A stretch of 64,000 nucleotides of DNA from Cyclobacteriaceae bacterium (GCA_029858965.1 JAOUDZ010000010.1:31365-95364); one strand, 5' to 3'; positions 7,899 through 18,040 are shown, numbered from the stretch's first letter. Program-made: numbers and translations. The notes: generated from the sequence alone by a model not told the origin.

Positions 7899-8816
7899 TT
7901 AAAAGGAATAGGTCAGGCCCAATAGCACCATTGACTTCATTTTAGTTTGACCATCGTAATAATTTTGCGTCATGGGAATAAACACTACCGCATTGAACCC
8001 CATTTTTTTGAGGAGAAGGTTTACGCCTAAACTTGAATTGAAGATATACCCGTTACTATTCTCGATGGTACTACCTTCAAAGTGGTTAATATCGTTATGC
8101 TGGAAATTAATCCCGACATTAGGCTTTATTTTCATTTCCGATTTTGAAAAGGTGTAATAGTAGGACGAATTCAGGTAGGTTCGATTTCCAAATCGGTAGT
8201 TATCCTGATTTGCAGTGTTAATCCTATAGGCAATATTGGTTACAACCCCACTGTTGTTCCACATCAGATTGTGTGTTGCATTGAGCATATAATCCACACT
8301 TCCTGTTCCGGCTTGCGAGTTGAAGTCACCGATATTAAAATCAGGATTAGTGACATCTACCTGATTGATTCCGGTGGGCAACTTTATTCCACCCCCAAGA
8401 TAAAGTTCATGACGCACAGTTACCTTTTCGTTCTTGCTCAGGGCTGTTGAAGCCACTACCTGGTAGTTTACCAATAACATCAAATCCCCAAAGCCCTTTG
8501 TATTAGTAATGCCTTCATCACTTTCTTTTCGGGATATGATGTACGGCATGAAGGCCATTACCTGGATTTTTTTGAAATTGTATCCGCCCCACAGTTCCAT
8601 GGACTGATAAAAGTCGTGACTGAATTCTTCAGGATCGGATTTCATGCGGGAATCAAACTGAGAGAAACTGTACCGAAATCCTGCAAAACCATTGCTGAAG
8701 CTAGGCAAGAGGCCGATTTGGAAATTACTATTGGCACAGCCACAAATTTCGCATCCGTAGCTGACGGATGAAACGGAAAGAAAAACTATGATAATAAATG
8801 AATAGTGCTTCTTCAT
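7899..8816 (-). CDS. Outer-membrane 'transporter'-type beta-barrel protein with CEICGC N-terminus
   Basis: Predicted 305 residues. Signal peptide (YSFIIIVFLSVSSVSYG) followed at once by CEICGCANSNF, a conserved Cys-rich start of a Bacteroidota outer-membrane family usually labelled transporter. The rest is alternating amphipathic strands (FAGFRYSFSQFDSRM, GDLMLLVNYQVVAS, SYYYTFSKSEMKIKPNVGINFQHND) ending in MVLLGLTYSF with a C-terminal Phe as expected for barrel assembly. Members often accompany metal-handling genes, so the CxxCxC start could bind metal; this is inference. The small gene at 8909 lies 92 nt upstream on the same strand and may be co-transcribed. Confidence 0.8.
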   Translation of the reverse strand: MKKHYSFIIIVFLSVSSVSYGCEICGCANSNFQIGLLPSFSNGFAGFRYSFSQFDSRMKSDPEEFSHDFYQSMELWGGYNFKKIQVMAFMPYIISRKESDEGITNTKGFGDLMLLVNYQVVASTALSKNEKVTVRHELYLGGGIKLPTGINQVDVTNPDFNIGDFNSQAGTGSVDYMLNATHNLMWNNSGVVTNIAYRINTANQDNYRFGNRTYLNSSYYYTFSKSEMKIKPNVGINFQHNDINHFEGSTIENSNGYIFNSSLGVNLLLKKMGFNAVVFIPMTQNYYDGQTKMKSMVLLGLTYSF

Positions 8817-8908
8817 TTTAGTTATTTTAAGTGTTGGTGATAGGAAAAAGACCTATTTCCGGTTAGCGCGATGGCGTTGAAGCATCCGGAAAAATTGAAG
8901 AGAATACT

Positions 8909-9292
8909 TTATCCTAAAGTGGCGGGTGGGTGAAAAATGGAGGCGCCCAGGGAATATCTGTAAAGATCCGAAGCTTCCATCACGCGCTCAGGGTTTAACT
9001 GAATTTCCGGAGGGCATGGAAGTTGGAATGCTGAAATGAAAAAGAGATTTATTTCCCTGGTTTGCAAAACAGATTGTGGAACAGACTCGGGTTCATCCTC
9101 CGTCTCAATCGTAAGTCCATCGCTGAAATCAAACTCGCTGTTACACATCGCAATTGGAATTTCTGCGATAATGCCAATCGAAAATGCGATTTCATGTCGC
9201 TTTTGATATAACTGATCAAGGATGCCCATCCGGTATCCGCTGTGGAGTGCCATCGTCACTATTGTTGTACAAACAACCAGCTTCCTGATCAT
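8909..9292 (-). CDS. Small exported or membrane-associated protein ending in FHPP motif
   Basis: Predicted 127 residues. A hydrophobic N-terminus (LVVCTTIVTMALHSGYRMG) could be a signal or anchor. The body has NSEFDFSDG, an acidic spacer, and the end IFHPPATLG. The layout (short hydrophobic start, QKRHEIAF-type helix, a Cys, a polar middle, YxxxxFHPP near the C-terminus) resembles small Bacteroidota proteins encoded just upstream of metal-linked TonB receptors or barrel proteins, and here it precedes the CEICGC barrel gene. The function of that family is unknown, and the match rests on pattern memory. Confidence 0.6.
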   Translation of the reverse strand: MIRKLVVCTTIVTMALHSGYRMGILDQLYQKRHEIAFSIGIIAEIPIAMCNSEFDFSDGLTIETEDEPESVPQSVLQTREINLFFISAFQLPCPPEIQLNPERVMEASDLYRYSLGASIFHPPATLG

Positions 9293-9362
9293 GAGCGCAA
9301 GTTATAGCGTAAAAACTTGTGAACCAATTTTCGTCAGAAATAACCACACTTAAAAACTAGAT

Positions 9363-9400
9363 CCCTCATCGTCACCCGGGCCATTCGGGGACGCTGCGGG
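9363..9400. repeat. Palindromic repeat, copy 2
   Basis: It aligns over its whole length with the element at 7805-7842: CCCTCA..GTCA.CC.G.GCCA.TCGG.GAC.CTG.GGGG. The inner CCCG/CGGG and GTC/GAC stems are kept, while the outer stem has two mismatches. It lies 18 nt past the stop of the histidine kinase at 9418, so both copies sit downstream of minus-strand genes. Confidence 0.65.
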
Positions 9401-9417
9401 GGGCAATCCAGACACGC

Positions 9418-10782
9418 TTATTCCTTTCTGAACACGACCTTAAATGTGGTTCCTTTATCAACAGTACTGTCCGCTGAGATTTCTCCACCCATCGCCTCTA
9501 CCTGAGTTTTCGTGATGTAAAGACCAACGCCTTTAGCATCAGGGTGATTGTGAAAGGTGGTGTTCAAACCAAAAAGCTTGCCTCCATGTTTGTGTAGGTC
9601 AATACCAACTCCATTATCCCGCACGGTCAATATTACTTTGTCGCCGATATTCATAGTCTGAAAATGTATTTGTGGGGTACGGTGAGGTGACCTGTACTTG
9701 AGCGCATTAGAGAAGAGATTAAGCATAATGCTCTCCAGGTAGGATTTGGGGTATTCAATCGACTCTGCTTTTGAAAAATCACTGGTGACAATGGCACCGG
9801 TTTCCATCAGATGACCAGATAAAGATTCCAGGGTCTTGTCAAATATTTCTTTAAAGGTTACTAGCTCGGATTCTTTGCTTAAATCCTCCTGAATTTTAAG
9901 GGCCTCTGTTAGGTCGTTTAGTGTTGATGTGAGATGGTTTATAACCGTTTCAAACTTCCCAAGGAGCATTTCTCTGTCCTCACTCCGCGTGCTCTCTTTA
10001 TAGAAATGCAGCAGCGAGTTGAGATTGCTAACCGGTGATCTCAAATTATGAGATGTGATCTGCGAAAAGTTCAATAGTCTACTATTTTGTCTTTGCAGTT
10101 GATTGGCGAGAACCTCCAGTTCGGATTTTGCCTTTTCAATTTGTTTCATATCAAGACCTATTCTTATCCTATCTTTTCTGATGACATGAAGCGCACTCAA
10201 TACCAATAAAATCGAGGCAAATGTTCCTGTCACCACCATCTTAATCGTTTTGTCAGCATTTTGGTCAGACACGGTAACGCTTTCGTCGAGTAACGCTTGT
10301 TCCCTACTTTTGATCTTATAAATCAACTGCGGAATAAGGTCTGTAATGAGTACCTGATTTCTATTTTCTGAAAAAAACTTTTGGGCTTCGTAAAAGCCTT
10401 TTTCCTTTCTTTTTCTAATTACAACCTCAACAAAGTCTTCTGCACGAATAGCCATATATGCTGATAATTGGTTAAGATCAGCAAGCGCCAGGCTGTCTTT
10501 CATCATGGATTGAAGAATACGTAATCCCTCACTTGTTTTACGATTGATATTCTTACGGTTCATTAAATCAGTCGTGTCACCTGTTATGACATAGGTCCTG
10601 GCAGAAAGGTATAAATCCTTAGCGTTAGAAATCAATTGCTCCAGCTCGTAAAATATCCTGTTTGTGTTATTTATTTTCTGCTCGGTTTCAATCATATTTC
10701 TTACGTTCCAAACAGATAGGATTCCAATGGCGACAATCACAATAAAAAAAGTGCCAAAGAAGAGTAGAGCGGAACGCAGCAT
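9418..10782 (-). CDS. CHASE3-type sensor histidine kinase
   Basis: Predicted 454 residues from ATG 10782; a TTG 12 nt further upstream would add four residues. Transmembrane helix 1 (LLFFGTFFIVIVAIGILSVW) leads into a helical periplasmic CHASE3-like domain with the typical YVITGD motif, then helix 2 (IKMVVTGTFASILLVLSALHV) near residue 185. A short coiled coil precedes the HisKA domain with phosphoacceptor His in SQITSHNLRSPVSNLNSLL near residue 248. The ATPase domain has the N box LNLFSNALKY, the G1 box VRDNGVGIDL and the G2 box DAKGVGLYIT. The SHNLRSP form of the H box is common in Bacteroidota kinases. No response regulator is adjacent, so it is an orphan kinase here. Confidence 0.92.
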   Translation of the reverse strand: MLRSALLFFGTFFIVIVAIGILSVWNVRNMIETEQKINNTNRIFYELEQLISNAKDLYLSARTYVITGDTTDLMNRKNINRKTSEGLRILQSMMKDSLALADLNQLSAYMAIRAEDFVEVVIRKRKEKGFYEAQKFFSENRNQVLITDLIPQLIYKIKSREQALLDESVTVSDQNADKTIKMVVTGTFASILLVLSALHVIRKDRIRIGLDMKQIEKAKSELEVLANQLQRQNSRLLNFSQITSHNLRSPVSNLNSLLHFYKESTRSEDREMLLGKFETVINHLTSTLNDLTEALKIQEDLSKESELVTFKEIFDKTLESLSGHLMETGAIVTSDFSKAESIEYPKSYLESIMLNLFSNALKYRSPHRTPQIHFQTMNIGDKVILTVRDNGVGIDLHKHGGKLFGLNTTFHNHPDAKGVGLYITKTQVEAMGGEISADSTVDKGTTFKVVFRKE

Positions 10783-11046
10783 TCCCGGAAGCAATTTAAT
10801 TTTCTGACATAGCGTTGCAATATACCAAGAAGCGTATCAGTTTTAACCAATACTTTAGGTCGTGTCAGAGAACAAAGTCCTCCCGGCAATCCCGAAAAGC
10901 ACAACGTTTTCCCCCCTAGCTTGGTGTCTTGAAAAGATGCTAAATCAAAACCGTTTTGCAGGAAGGATCTAAGGTACTTCTAAGACTTCATCGTCCGCTG
11001 ACGAGTGACGCTGAAGGGTAGGAAGTTTGTAATGAACCGTTACGAC

Positions 11047-12480
11047 TTACCCGTTGATTTCGTAGCCCGGGTTCTGAACCATATTTTGGTTTACGTCCAA
11101 TTCTACCTGCGGAATGGGGTAAACGCGCTGGTTGTCATTCGGGGGTATCACATCTGGACCGGAGACTGCTGTTCCCGGAGCGTCAACAAATTGATTGCGG
11201 GTTGCTGACAAGCCACGACGGAAGAGATCGAAAGCGCGGTGTCCCTCAAAGGCGAGCTCCCTGCTCCGCTCATCCATGATTACAGACAAATCAGCACTGA
11301 TGAGGTCGCTTGCTCCACGTGCTGCGCGCAGTGTATTCAGATAAGGCACAGGGTCGCCGCTGGTTTCCAAGGCTGCTTCCGCGGCAATCAGGTACATTTC
11401 AGATGCCCTGAGGATTTTCGGACTAGTAAGACCCGGAACACCATCAGCCCCATCAAACTTATGCTGGTACCATTGCCCATCGATATAAAGCCTAATCCAA
11501 TCCAGGCGAACATCGCCATCATCTGCCACACCATCCAGGTCTGCATCCATCAACTTTCGCCAATCTGTGGAAGGACGGATATCGCCATAGCCAGGTGATG
11601 GAACGTAAATACTGCCGAGGTTGTCAGGTCCTCTGGATTCTGATGCTAAAAACTTTAGCGTAAATATCTCCTCAGAAAATCCATCCGATGTCCAGGCATC
11701 GGTCACATCGGCTGCATCCATAAGGGGATAAGATCCTGAATTGATAACTTCATCTGCTTTCAACTTTGCTGTCGCATAATCGCCTTTGTAAAGTGCTACT
11801 CTGGCCTGCATGGCCGCTACGGCATCTTTGGTGATCCTGTAGGGTCCCTGCGAATTATCCAACAAACCCGCCGCTTTTGCGAGGTCTGCGTCTATCTGCG
11901 CATAAACTTCAGCAACGGTGGCTCTTGCCGGTTCGGCGCCAGGATCAAGTGGCGCGATAACGACAGCAACACCGAGACTGCTCGGATTAACCGTATAAGG
12001 CTGTGCAAAGGCACGAACAAGGTCGAAATGGGCAAGGGCCCGGATGGCGTAAGCTTCGCCTTCAACCAATGAAGCCTCTGCCTGATCCGAAGAATTAATA
12101 TCAACCACCTGGATTTGCTCAATTATATTGTTCACCATCAATATGGTGGCATACGCATCAGTCCACAAAGCTGTTTGCGTATTGCTTGAGTTCAGCTGAT
12201 AGTTCCAGTTCTGCAAGAACCTGTTTGAGTTATCAATTGAGATGTATACGTTGTCGGCCCCAACCTCAGGTATCACAAGAAAATCCCTTCCGTACCAACT
12301 CAGCCGCTGAAGTCCATCGTAAGCTCCGTGCAAGGCCGTCACGAGTCCGTCAAACGTACCCAGTGCCTCCGTTGTAGACAAGGCTTGTGGGTCATTCTGT
12401 TCAAGTTGATCCGTGCAGGATGTTATCGTGAACAACACTGCTATCGTCGTTGCAGATAATTTATATAAGATCTTTTTCAT
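11047..12480 (-). CDS. SusD/RagB family nutrient-binding outer-membrane lipoprotein
   Basis: Predicted 477 residues. Lipoprotein signal with lipobox TSC (Cys22) followed by TDQLEQNDPQ. The N-terminal SusD-like part has the TEALGTFDGLVTALHGAYDGL helix and the EAYAIRALAHFDLVRAFAQPY motif. The C-terminal RagB/SusD part has ILRASEMYLIAAEAAL, MDERSRELAFEGHRAFDLFRRG and the closing YPIPQVELDVNQNMVQNPGY. SusD proteins cap the paired TonB-dependent transporter and help capture oligosaccharides or peptides at the cell surface. The start is 21 nt after the SusC stop, so the two form an operon. The ligand is not deducible; no glycoside hydrolase adjoins the pair. Confidence 0.96.
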   Translation of the reverse strand: MKKILYKLSATTIAVLFTITSCTDQLEQNDPQALSTTEALGTFDGLVTALHGAYDGLQRLSWYGRDFLVIPEVGADNVYISIDNSNRFLQNWNYQLNSSNTQTALWTDAYATILMVNNIIEQIQVVDINSSDQAEASLVEGEAYAIRALAHFDLVRAFAQPYTVNPSSLGVAVVIAPLDPGAEPARATVAEVYAQIDADLAKAAGLLDNSQGPYRITKDAVAAMQARVALYKGDYATAKLKADEVINSGSYPLMDAADVTDAWTSDGFSEEIFTLKFLASESRGPDNLGSIYVPSPGYGDIRPSTDWRKLMDADLDGVADDGDVRLDWIRLYIDGQWYQHKFDGADGVPGLTSPKILRASEMYLIAAEAALETSGDPVPYLNTLRAARGASDLISADLSVIMDERSRELAFEGHRAFDLFRRGLSATRNQFVDAPGTAVSGPDVIPPNDNQRVYPIPQVELDVNQNMVQNPGYEING

Positions 12481-12501
12481 GAGTTTGCTTTTTTAATATA
12501 T

Positions 12502-15500
12502 CTAGAAAGTAATGTCCACGCCAAACGTATAACTTTTGCCAACGGGGTAGCGGAAAAACTCACGTCCATTTTGATCCATTTCCGGATCAAAGCCGGAGTA
12601 CTTTGTGGTAACCCACAAGTTTTGTCCTGTTGCGTAGAGGTAAACATTTTTGATGCCGCTTTTACCCAGTATATTTTTCGGCAGCGAGTAACCAAGCGTG
12701 ACATTCCGGAGTCTGACAAATGATCCATCTTCAAGATAGCGTGTCGAAAACGCGTTGGCGGAATTATTGCCTCCCAGCAAGGGCTGTGGTCTTTCAGCAA
12801 CATCGCCAGGATTTTGCCAGGTACCTTCAGCGGCAGCCACGAGGTAATTCCACCCAAAGCGCTGACCATCACTTTCGATGAAGGACCTGGATTCATTCGA
12901 TACCTTATTACCGTGGACGAATATGAAGAAAAAGCTGAATGTTATACCTTTATAAGACATCGCATTGTTCAATCCACCCGTGAATTTCGGAGTGGCATTG
13001 CCTACAATGTAACGGTCTGCCTGTCCATAAACCCCGGTAGTGGTTTCACCTTCTCCTGTATAATTGCCGCTGGCATCAAATCCACCCTTGGCCCATAAGG
13101 GCGTACCGTCAGCCGGGTTTACACCTTTCCACTTCTGGACATAGAAGCTTTGGATAGGAATGCCTTCCCTGGAAATCTGGGGCCCGTTGAGGATGTCTTC
13201 TCCACCTGGGAGGGAAACAATCTTGTTTTTGTTCCACGCAACATTGAAATCTGTGCTCCAGCGAAACGCGCCATCAAAGTTTACTGTTGTCAGTGTCAAT
13301 TCGAATCCGGAATTTTGCATCTCGCCGATATTTTTAAGTGCCGTAGAGAAGCCCGTTGTTCTGGATACGGGAACGTTGAGGAGCAGATTGTCGGAATTGC
13401 GCCTGTAATAATCCATCGAGGCAAAAATTCTGTTTTCAATAAATCCAAGATCCAAACCTATATCGAGAGACCGGCTTTGCTCCCAGGATAAGTTTGGATT
13501 GGCTATCTGATTCGGCTGGCTTCCGGGAATTCCATTGTAGGCAGCATTGAAGCTGTACAATCCCAGCGATCCATAATCTCCGATAGCAGCATTCCCACTG
13601 GTTCCATAGTTGATTCTGAGTTTCCCATCCGATATCCAGCCTACACCGGACATGAAAGCTTCGTCATGGAAACGCCAGCCACCAGCCAGTGACCAGAAGG
13701 GCGCCCATTGTTTTCCGGTTCCAAATCTTGAAGAAGCATCATAGCGGATACTGGCGCTGAGAAAGTACTTTTCCTTATAGTTGTAGTTTGCCTGTCCCAG
13801 GTAGGATATGAACCGGTATGCCGACCGTGATCCATCAACTTGAACAGGCTCGGCTGTAGATTGGAGCGTCTGCAACTGACCTGTGGCTAACCCTTTACCA
13901 AAAGCCAGAAAATAGTCCCTGTTATTCTGCTGATATTCAAATCCTGCTACACCATCAATAATATGATTATCGCCGATCGGTACTTCAAAATTAACAAGCG
14001 TCTGGGAAGTCAGGGTTATATTCTCACTGTAGTCGTTAACTATCGCCCCATTATACTCCGACCCATCACCTGTTGTGGGATCCAGGAAACTTGATTCTTT
14101 CATGGAAATAAAGTCAAGTCCCACATTTTGTGTCAATCCTATTTTATCAGTAAAATGATACGTAGCGTAGACTTTGGCAAGGGTCCTTAAAGTGTTGTTG
14201 ACAGAAGGATTGCGTGGTACGGAATATAAGAAGTTATCGGCTGTAAAAATTGAGAAATCCGGTTCCAGGCCTGTGTAAAGTTCGCCGGTGTCAGGATTGA
14301 TCTTTGATTGAAGGGGTGTGTTTACAAAAGCGCCAAGCAAAGGGCTTGAAAAAGTAGCTCCTGAATTCGCATTAAGCTGGTCCGTGTATGAAAGATTGAA
14401 ATTCGTACCAAAATCGAGTTTTTCAGATACGCTGTGCTTCAGATTCATCCGGGTAGTGTAACGCTTGAAGCTTGACCCGATGAGTGTGCCATCCTGGGCA
14501 AAGGCTCCACCTGAAATATAGAACTGAGTCTTTTCATTTCCTCCGGATGCCTGGAGCTCGAAGTTTTTCGTATGTCCTGTGCGGAAGGCTTCATCAACCC
14601 AGTTCGTCGTTGCGTCGAGCAATGAAGCAGGTCTGACAGCATCGATGGTAGCCTGGTCAAACCCGGAGTTGGCAAGCACTTGTCTTTCATAGTCCCACGC
14701 TTGTTGGCCGTCCATCATCTTCAGATTGCCGATCAGTGGCGAAGTGCTGCCATAGGCGATCTTGGCGGTTATTTTTGTTTCACCGCTTTTTCCCTGCTTG
14801 GTTGTGATCAGGATTACGCCATTGGCTGCGCGCGCACCGTACAAGGCTGTTGCTGAAGCATCCTTGAGTATGGTCATATTTTCAATATCACCCGGATTGA
14901 GGTTCGAAAGGATATCCATTGTCGTTGTATTATGAGAAACGTCCCCGCTTTCCACGATAACACCGTCAACCACATAAAGCGGATTGCTACTCCCCGTGAT
15001 AGAGCCAGTACCCCGGATCCGGATGTTCTGCTGCGCGCCGGGCTGACCAGATGGAGCCGTTGTACGCACACCGGCGGCGCGGCCCTGGATGATCTGATTG
15101 ATATCAACGACGGGTATGTTTTCGATTCTCTTTTTATCCACGATCGAAACTGCGCTCACGAGCTTTTTCTGGGTAGTGGCCGTATAGCCTACAACGACAA
15201 CCTCAGAAAGCTGGGTCGCATTTACGACCATCGTGACGTCGATGATGCTCTGGTTGCCTATTTCAATTTCCTGCGAATCAAAACCCACAAAAGACACGAT
15301 GAGCACACCCCCGTCATTGGGAACTGAAATGGAATAATTTCCGTCAATATCCGTCACTGTTCCTGTCGCGGTCCCTTTCAGCAATATGTTAACGCCAGGG
15401 ACACTAGTCGCATCATCGGAGGACGTAATTGTACCCGTCACGGTACGTTGTGCATATCCAAATGTCACAGATGCGATCAGGATACTGAAAGAAAGTAGAA

Positions 15501-15510
15501 TGCTCCTCAT
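12502..15510 (-). CDS. SusC/RagA family TonB-dependent transporter
   Basis: Predicted 1002 residues. Signal peptide (SILLSFSILIASVTFGYAQ), then a carboxypeptidase-regulatory-like domain (about 22-105) with GVNILLKGTATGTVTDIDGNYS, a TonB-box region QLSEVVVVGY, the plug (about 115-235) with NIRIRGTGSITGSSNPLYVVDGV and ILKDASATALYGARAANGVILITTK, and the 22-strand barrel ending in FGVDITF with terminal Phe. There is no STN domain, so direct signalling to an anti-sigma factor is not expected. The two overlapping minus-strand reading frames inside the gene are shadows. It is the first gene of the SusC/SusD operon. Confidence 0.97.
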   Translation of the reverse strand: MRSILLSFSILIASVTFGYAQRTVTGTITSSDDATSVPGVNILLKGTATGTVTDIDGNYSISVPNDGGVLIVSFVGFDSQEIEIGNQSIIDVTMVVNATQLSEVVVVGYTATTQKKLVSAVSIVDKKRIENIPVVDINQIIQGRAAGVRTTAPSGQPGAQQNIRIRGTGSITGSSNPLYVVDGVIVESGDVSHNTTTMDILSNLNPGDIENMTILKDASATALYGARAANGVILITTKQGKSGETKITAKIAYGSTSPLIGNLKMMDGQQAWDYERQVLANSGFDQATIDAVRPASLLDATTNWVDEAFRTGHTKNFELQASGGNEKTQFYISGGAFAQDGTLIGSSFKRYTTRMNLKHSVSEKLDFGTNFNLSYTDQLNANSGATFSSPLLGAFVNTPLQSKINPDTGELYTGLEPDFSIFTADNFLYSVPRNPSVNNTLRTLAKVYATYHFTDKIGLTQNVGLDFISMKESSFLDPTTGDGSEYNGAIVNDYSENITLTSQTLVNFEVPIGDNHIIDGVAGFEYQQNNRDYFLAFGKGLATGQLQTLQSTAEPVQVDGSRSAYRFISYLGQANYNYKEKYFLSASIRYDASSRFGTGKQWAPFWSLAGGWRFHDEAFMSGVGWISDGKLRINYGTSGNAAIGDYGSLGLYSFNAAYNGIPGSQPNQIANPNLSWEQSRSLDIGLDLGFIENRIFASMDYYRRNSDNLLLNVPVSRTTGFSTALKNIGEMQNSGFELTLTTVNFDGAFRWSTDFNVAWNKNKIVSLPGGEDILNGPQISREGIPIQSFYVQKWKGVNPADGTPLWAKGGFDASGNYTGEGETTTGVYGQADRYIVGNATPKFTGGLNNAMSYKGITFSFFFIFVHGNKVSNESRSFIESDGQRFGWNYLVAAAEGTWQNPGDVAERPQPLLGGNNSANAFSTRYLEDGSFVRLRNVTLGYSLPKNILGKSGIKNVYLYATGQNLWVTTKYSGFDPEMDQNGREFFRYPVGKSYTFGVDITF

Positions 15511-15829
15511 AAAATATATTTAGGTTAATTAGGTCGTTTCATAATGGCGGTTCGAAAGGGCTCGATTTTTTAACACAAACCCAGTCAGTATTTCGTTTTG
15601 AATGAATTAAAAAATTGTTTTGTAACTGCTAATGGAAAGAACCGCACAACGAAGTAAAGCAGATAGCGGCCTTCAATTTTGCAAATCTGGCAGGAGGGAA
15701 TATCCCTATCAAGAAATAGTCAGGTGATAGCCTTCGGCCGATTCATGAAATTAATATACACTTATTTTTCAGATTGGCAACGCGCGAAGGAAAATAACTC
15801 TATTAATATACTTATTAAAGAATAGATTT
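15511..15829. other. Intergenic region, 319 bp, upstream of the SusC gene
   Basis: No reading frame worth calling. On the minus strand TGGGTTTG at 15587-15594 is one base away from the Bacteroidota -7 element TAnnTTTG and about 80 nt from the SusC ATG, but no -33 TTTG was found at a suitable distance. I leave it as a weak promoter candidate. No terminator hairpin was found. Confidence 0.4.
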
Positions 15830-18040
15830 TCATGAGGCTGGATGCAACACAAAGTACATCTCCATCTCCCCTTTGCCCTTCACCTGGATCTTCTCTCGTT
15901 TTTCAAATGTGAAGTCTGATTCATCTTTGATTTCTTCGTAAGTAGATTCGCTAATATTCACCCTACCGACTTCACTACTGCTTTCCATGCGCGAGGCGGT
16001 GTTCACGGTGTCGCCCCAGATGTCGTACTGGAATTTCTTAACGCCAACGATACCCGCTACTACCGGACCCGTGTGAATGCCAGCACGCATTTCAAAGGCC
16101 ATTAAACCAGCTGCATCTTGGGCTGCTTTTCTTTTTAAAATAAATTCTTGCATTTCCAGTGCCGCCCGAACGGTACGGATAGCCGCATCTTCTTTGCTTC
16201 CCTGCAGACCACCCGCTGCCATGTAGGCATCGCCAATGGTTTTTATCTTTTCGATGCCGTACTTCTCCATAATGGCATCAAAGCCTTTGAAACAATAATT
16301 GAGTTCACCCACCAATTCGCCCGCACTTAAATTTCCAGAGGTTTCGGTGAAGCCTTTGAAATCAGTAAAGATGATGGACACCATATCAAAATCGCGGGCC
16401 AGGGCTTCACCGTTTTGTTTGAGTTCTTCGGCCACCTCAGCAGGGAGGATGTTGAGCAACAAGCTTTCTGACCGGTCTTTTTCTATTTGTAAGACGGCTT
16501 TGGATTTGCGTGTAAAGTTCAGGCGGCTCCACAAGCCTCCGGACAGGACAAAGAGCATGATTCCGGATCCCAGAAAAATATTCCGGGTGTTGTTCTTCTG
16601 GTGAATCTCCGTTTCATGCGCCATCTGCACTTCCATTTTATCTTTCTGTTGCATCAGGCTGTCGGCCATTTTCTCTTTGGAAAATTCCATCCGCTGAAGT
16701 TTTTTGCCTGTTTCATTTTTGTTAAGACTATCTTTAAATAGCGTAAAACGCTCATGGAATATAAGTGCCTTGCTGTCCTGATTTGTTGACTTATATGACT
16801 GGTATAGACATTCGCATGCATCCCGTTGACCTTCGATATATAGATTTTTTTCAGCTACTGTAAGTGATTTATTACACCAGGTAATGGCTTTTGTAAATTG
16901 ACCTGATTTTCTATACGTGTTTCCTATGATAGCATATGGCTCTGCATTTATCATTCCCAATTCTTCACCGATTTTCAATCCCCGCATTGCATAGTCCAGG
17001 GCATTTTTATAATCCCCGCTTTCATAATAGCAGTAGGCCAGGGATACAAAAGAACCACCTAAACTATATTTACCAACCACACCCATTTCTTTGACCAACT
17101 TTTCAGATACTTTCAAAGCGCTAAAAAAATACTCCATGGCCTTCGGATAATTCTTTTGTTTGGCATATGCACCTCCGATTCCCATCAATATGCCAGCGGT
17201 CTCCCGATGGTTAAGTTCGTCCAGGAGATCCAAAGCCCGCGAAAAATATTCAACAGATTTGCTATAATCCTCAAGGCTGAGATAAATACCTCCGAAAGCT
17301 GTGAGAATATGGGATGACTGGTGGTGGTTCCCGTGTGCTTCAGCTTGCTGCAAGGCAATAGTAAGATAATCTATTGCCTTAGCATAATTACCCTCAACAG
17401 CATATGTACCTGCAAGATATTGATTGATCGTATATGCCAATCCCTTGCTTTCTGTTTCCAGCCCGAGTTTTAATGCTTTAAAATAGTATTCCCTCGCCTC
17501 AAGGATCTTGTTTTGTCTGTGAGCGTCCTTCCCATAAGCAGTAAATGCTTTAGCCATGCCTTCTTTGTTATTGCTTTCCTCTGCAACCTTTAGGCTGCGG
17601 GATAAATATGTCTCGCCTTTCGGTATATCATTTAGAAAAGCTCCGTAAGTTACGCCCAGGCTTTGTAGGGACTCAAAGATGCCTCTGGGATAGCCTATCT
17701 CTTCCGCTATTTTCAAGCCTTGCTCAAACCTCTCTATGGCCATAGGAATATTGCCGCGCAATGCCTGGCATGCTCCTAAATTGTTTAAACCTATCACCTC
17801 GTATTTTCTTGATCCTGTCTTTATAGCAAGGTCATAGATCAGTTGGGACAGCACTTCTCCAGAATCAAGCTTATCATCAAGCATCATGGGTTCCCAGATA
17901 AACTTATTCAAGGCTTCCATGCGGATGGTGTCGGCCTGGGTTTTATCATTCCAGATGCCCATCAGGGAATCAAGATTCATTTGGGCATAGCTGCTGATGC
18001 TTAGTAATAGCAGCGAAAACAAATTGAGCGTCTTTCTCAT
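15830..18040 (-). CDS. TPR-repeat class III adenylate cyclase
   Basis: Predicted 736 residues. Signal peptide (LNLFSLLLLSISSYAQ), then a periplasmic domain of about ten tetratricopeptide repeats (residues about 60-430, for example AIERFEQGLKIAEEIGYPRG and AIDYLTIALQQAEAHG), a charged coiled coil, a transmembrane helix near 490 (NIFLGSGIMLFVLSGGLW) and a cytoplasmic class III cyclase domain (about 540-730). Both metal-binding Asp residues are present (IIFTDFKGFTE and TIGDAYMAAGG). The adenine-specifying Lys (KIKTIGD) and Asp (YDIWGDTVN) and the transition-state Asn/Arg pair (NTASRM) are also intact, so an active adenylate cyclase is likely. The N-terminal layout is closely matched by the truncated gene just upstream, whose stop overlaps this ATG. 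Confidence 0.93.
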   Translation of the reverse strand: MRKTLNLFSLLLLSISSYAQMNLDSLMGIWNDKTQADTIRMEALNKFIWEPMMLDDKLDSGEVLSQLIYDLAIKTGSRKYEVIGLNNLGACQALRGNIPMAIERFEQGLKIAEEIGYPRGIFESLQSLGVTYGAFLNDIPKGETYLSRSLKVAEESNNKEGMAKAFTAYGKDAHRQNKILEAREYYFKALKLGLETESKGLAYTINQYLAGTYAVEGNYAKAIDYLTIALQQAEAHGNHHQSSHILTAFGGIYLSLEDYSKSVEYFSRALDLLDELNHRETAGILMGIGGAYAKQKNYPKAMEYFFSALKVSEKLVKEMGVVGKYSLGGSFVSLAYCYYESGDYKNALDYAMRGLKIGEELGMINAEPYAIIGNTYRKSGQFTKAITWCNKSLTVAEKNLYIEGQRDACECLYQSYKSTNQDSKALIFHERFTLFKDSLNKNETGKKLQRMEFSKEKMADSLMQQKDKMEVQMAHETEIHQKNNTRNIFLGSGIMLFVLSGGLWSRLNFTRKSKAVLQIEKDRSESLLLNILPAEVAEELKQNGEALARDFDMVSIIFTDFKGFTETSGNLSAGELVGELNYCFKGFDAIMEKYGIEKIKTIGDAYMAAGGLQGSKEDAAIRTVRAALEMQEFILKRKAAQDAAGLMAFEMRAGIHTGPVVAGIVGVKKFQYDIWGDTVNTASRMESSSEVGRVNISESTYEEIKDESDFTFEKREKIQVKGKGEMEMYFVLHPAS

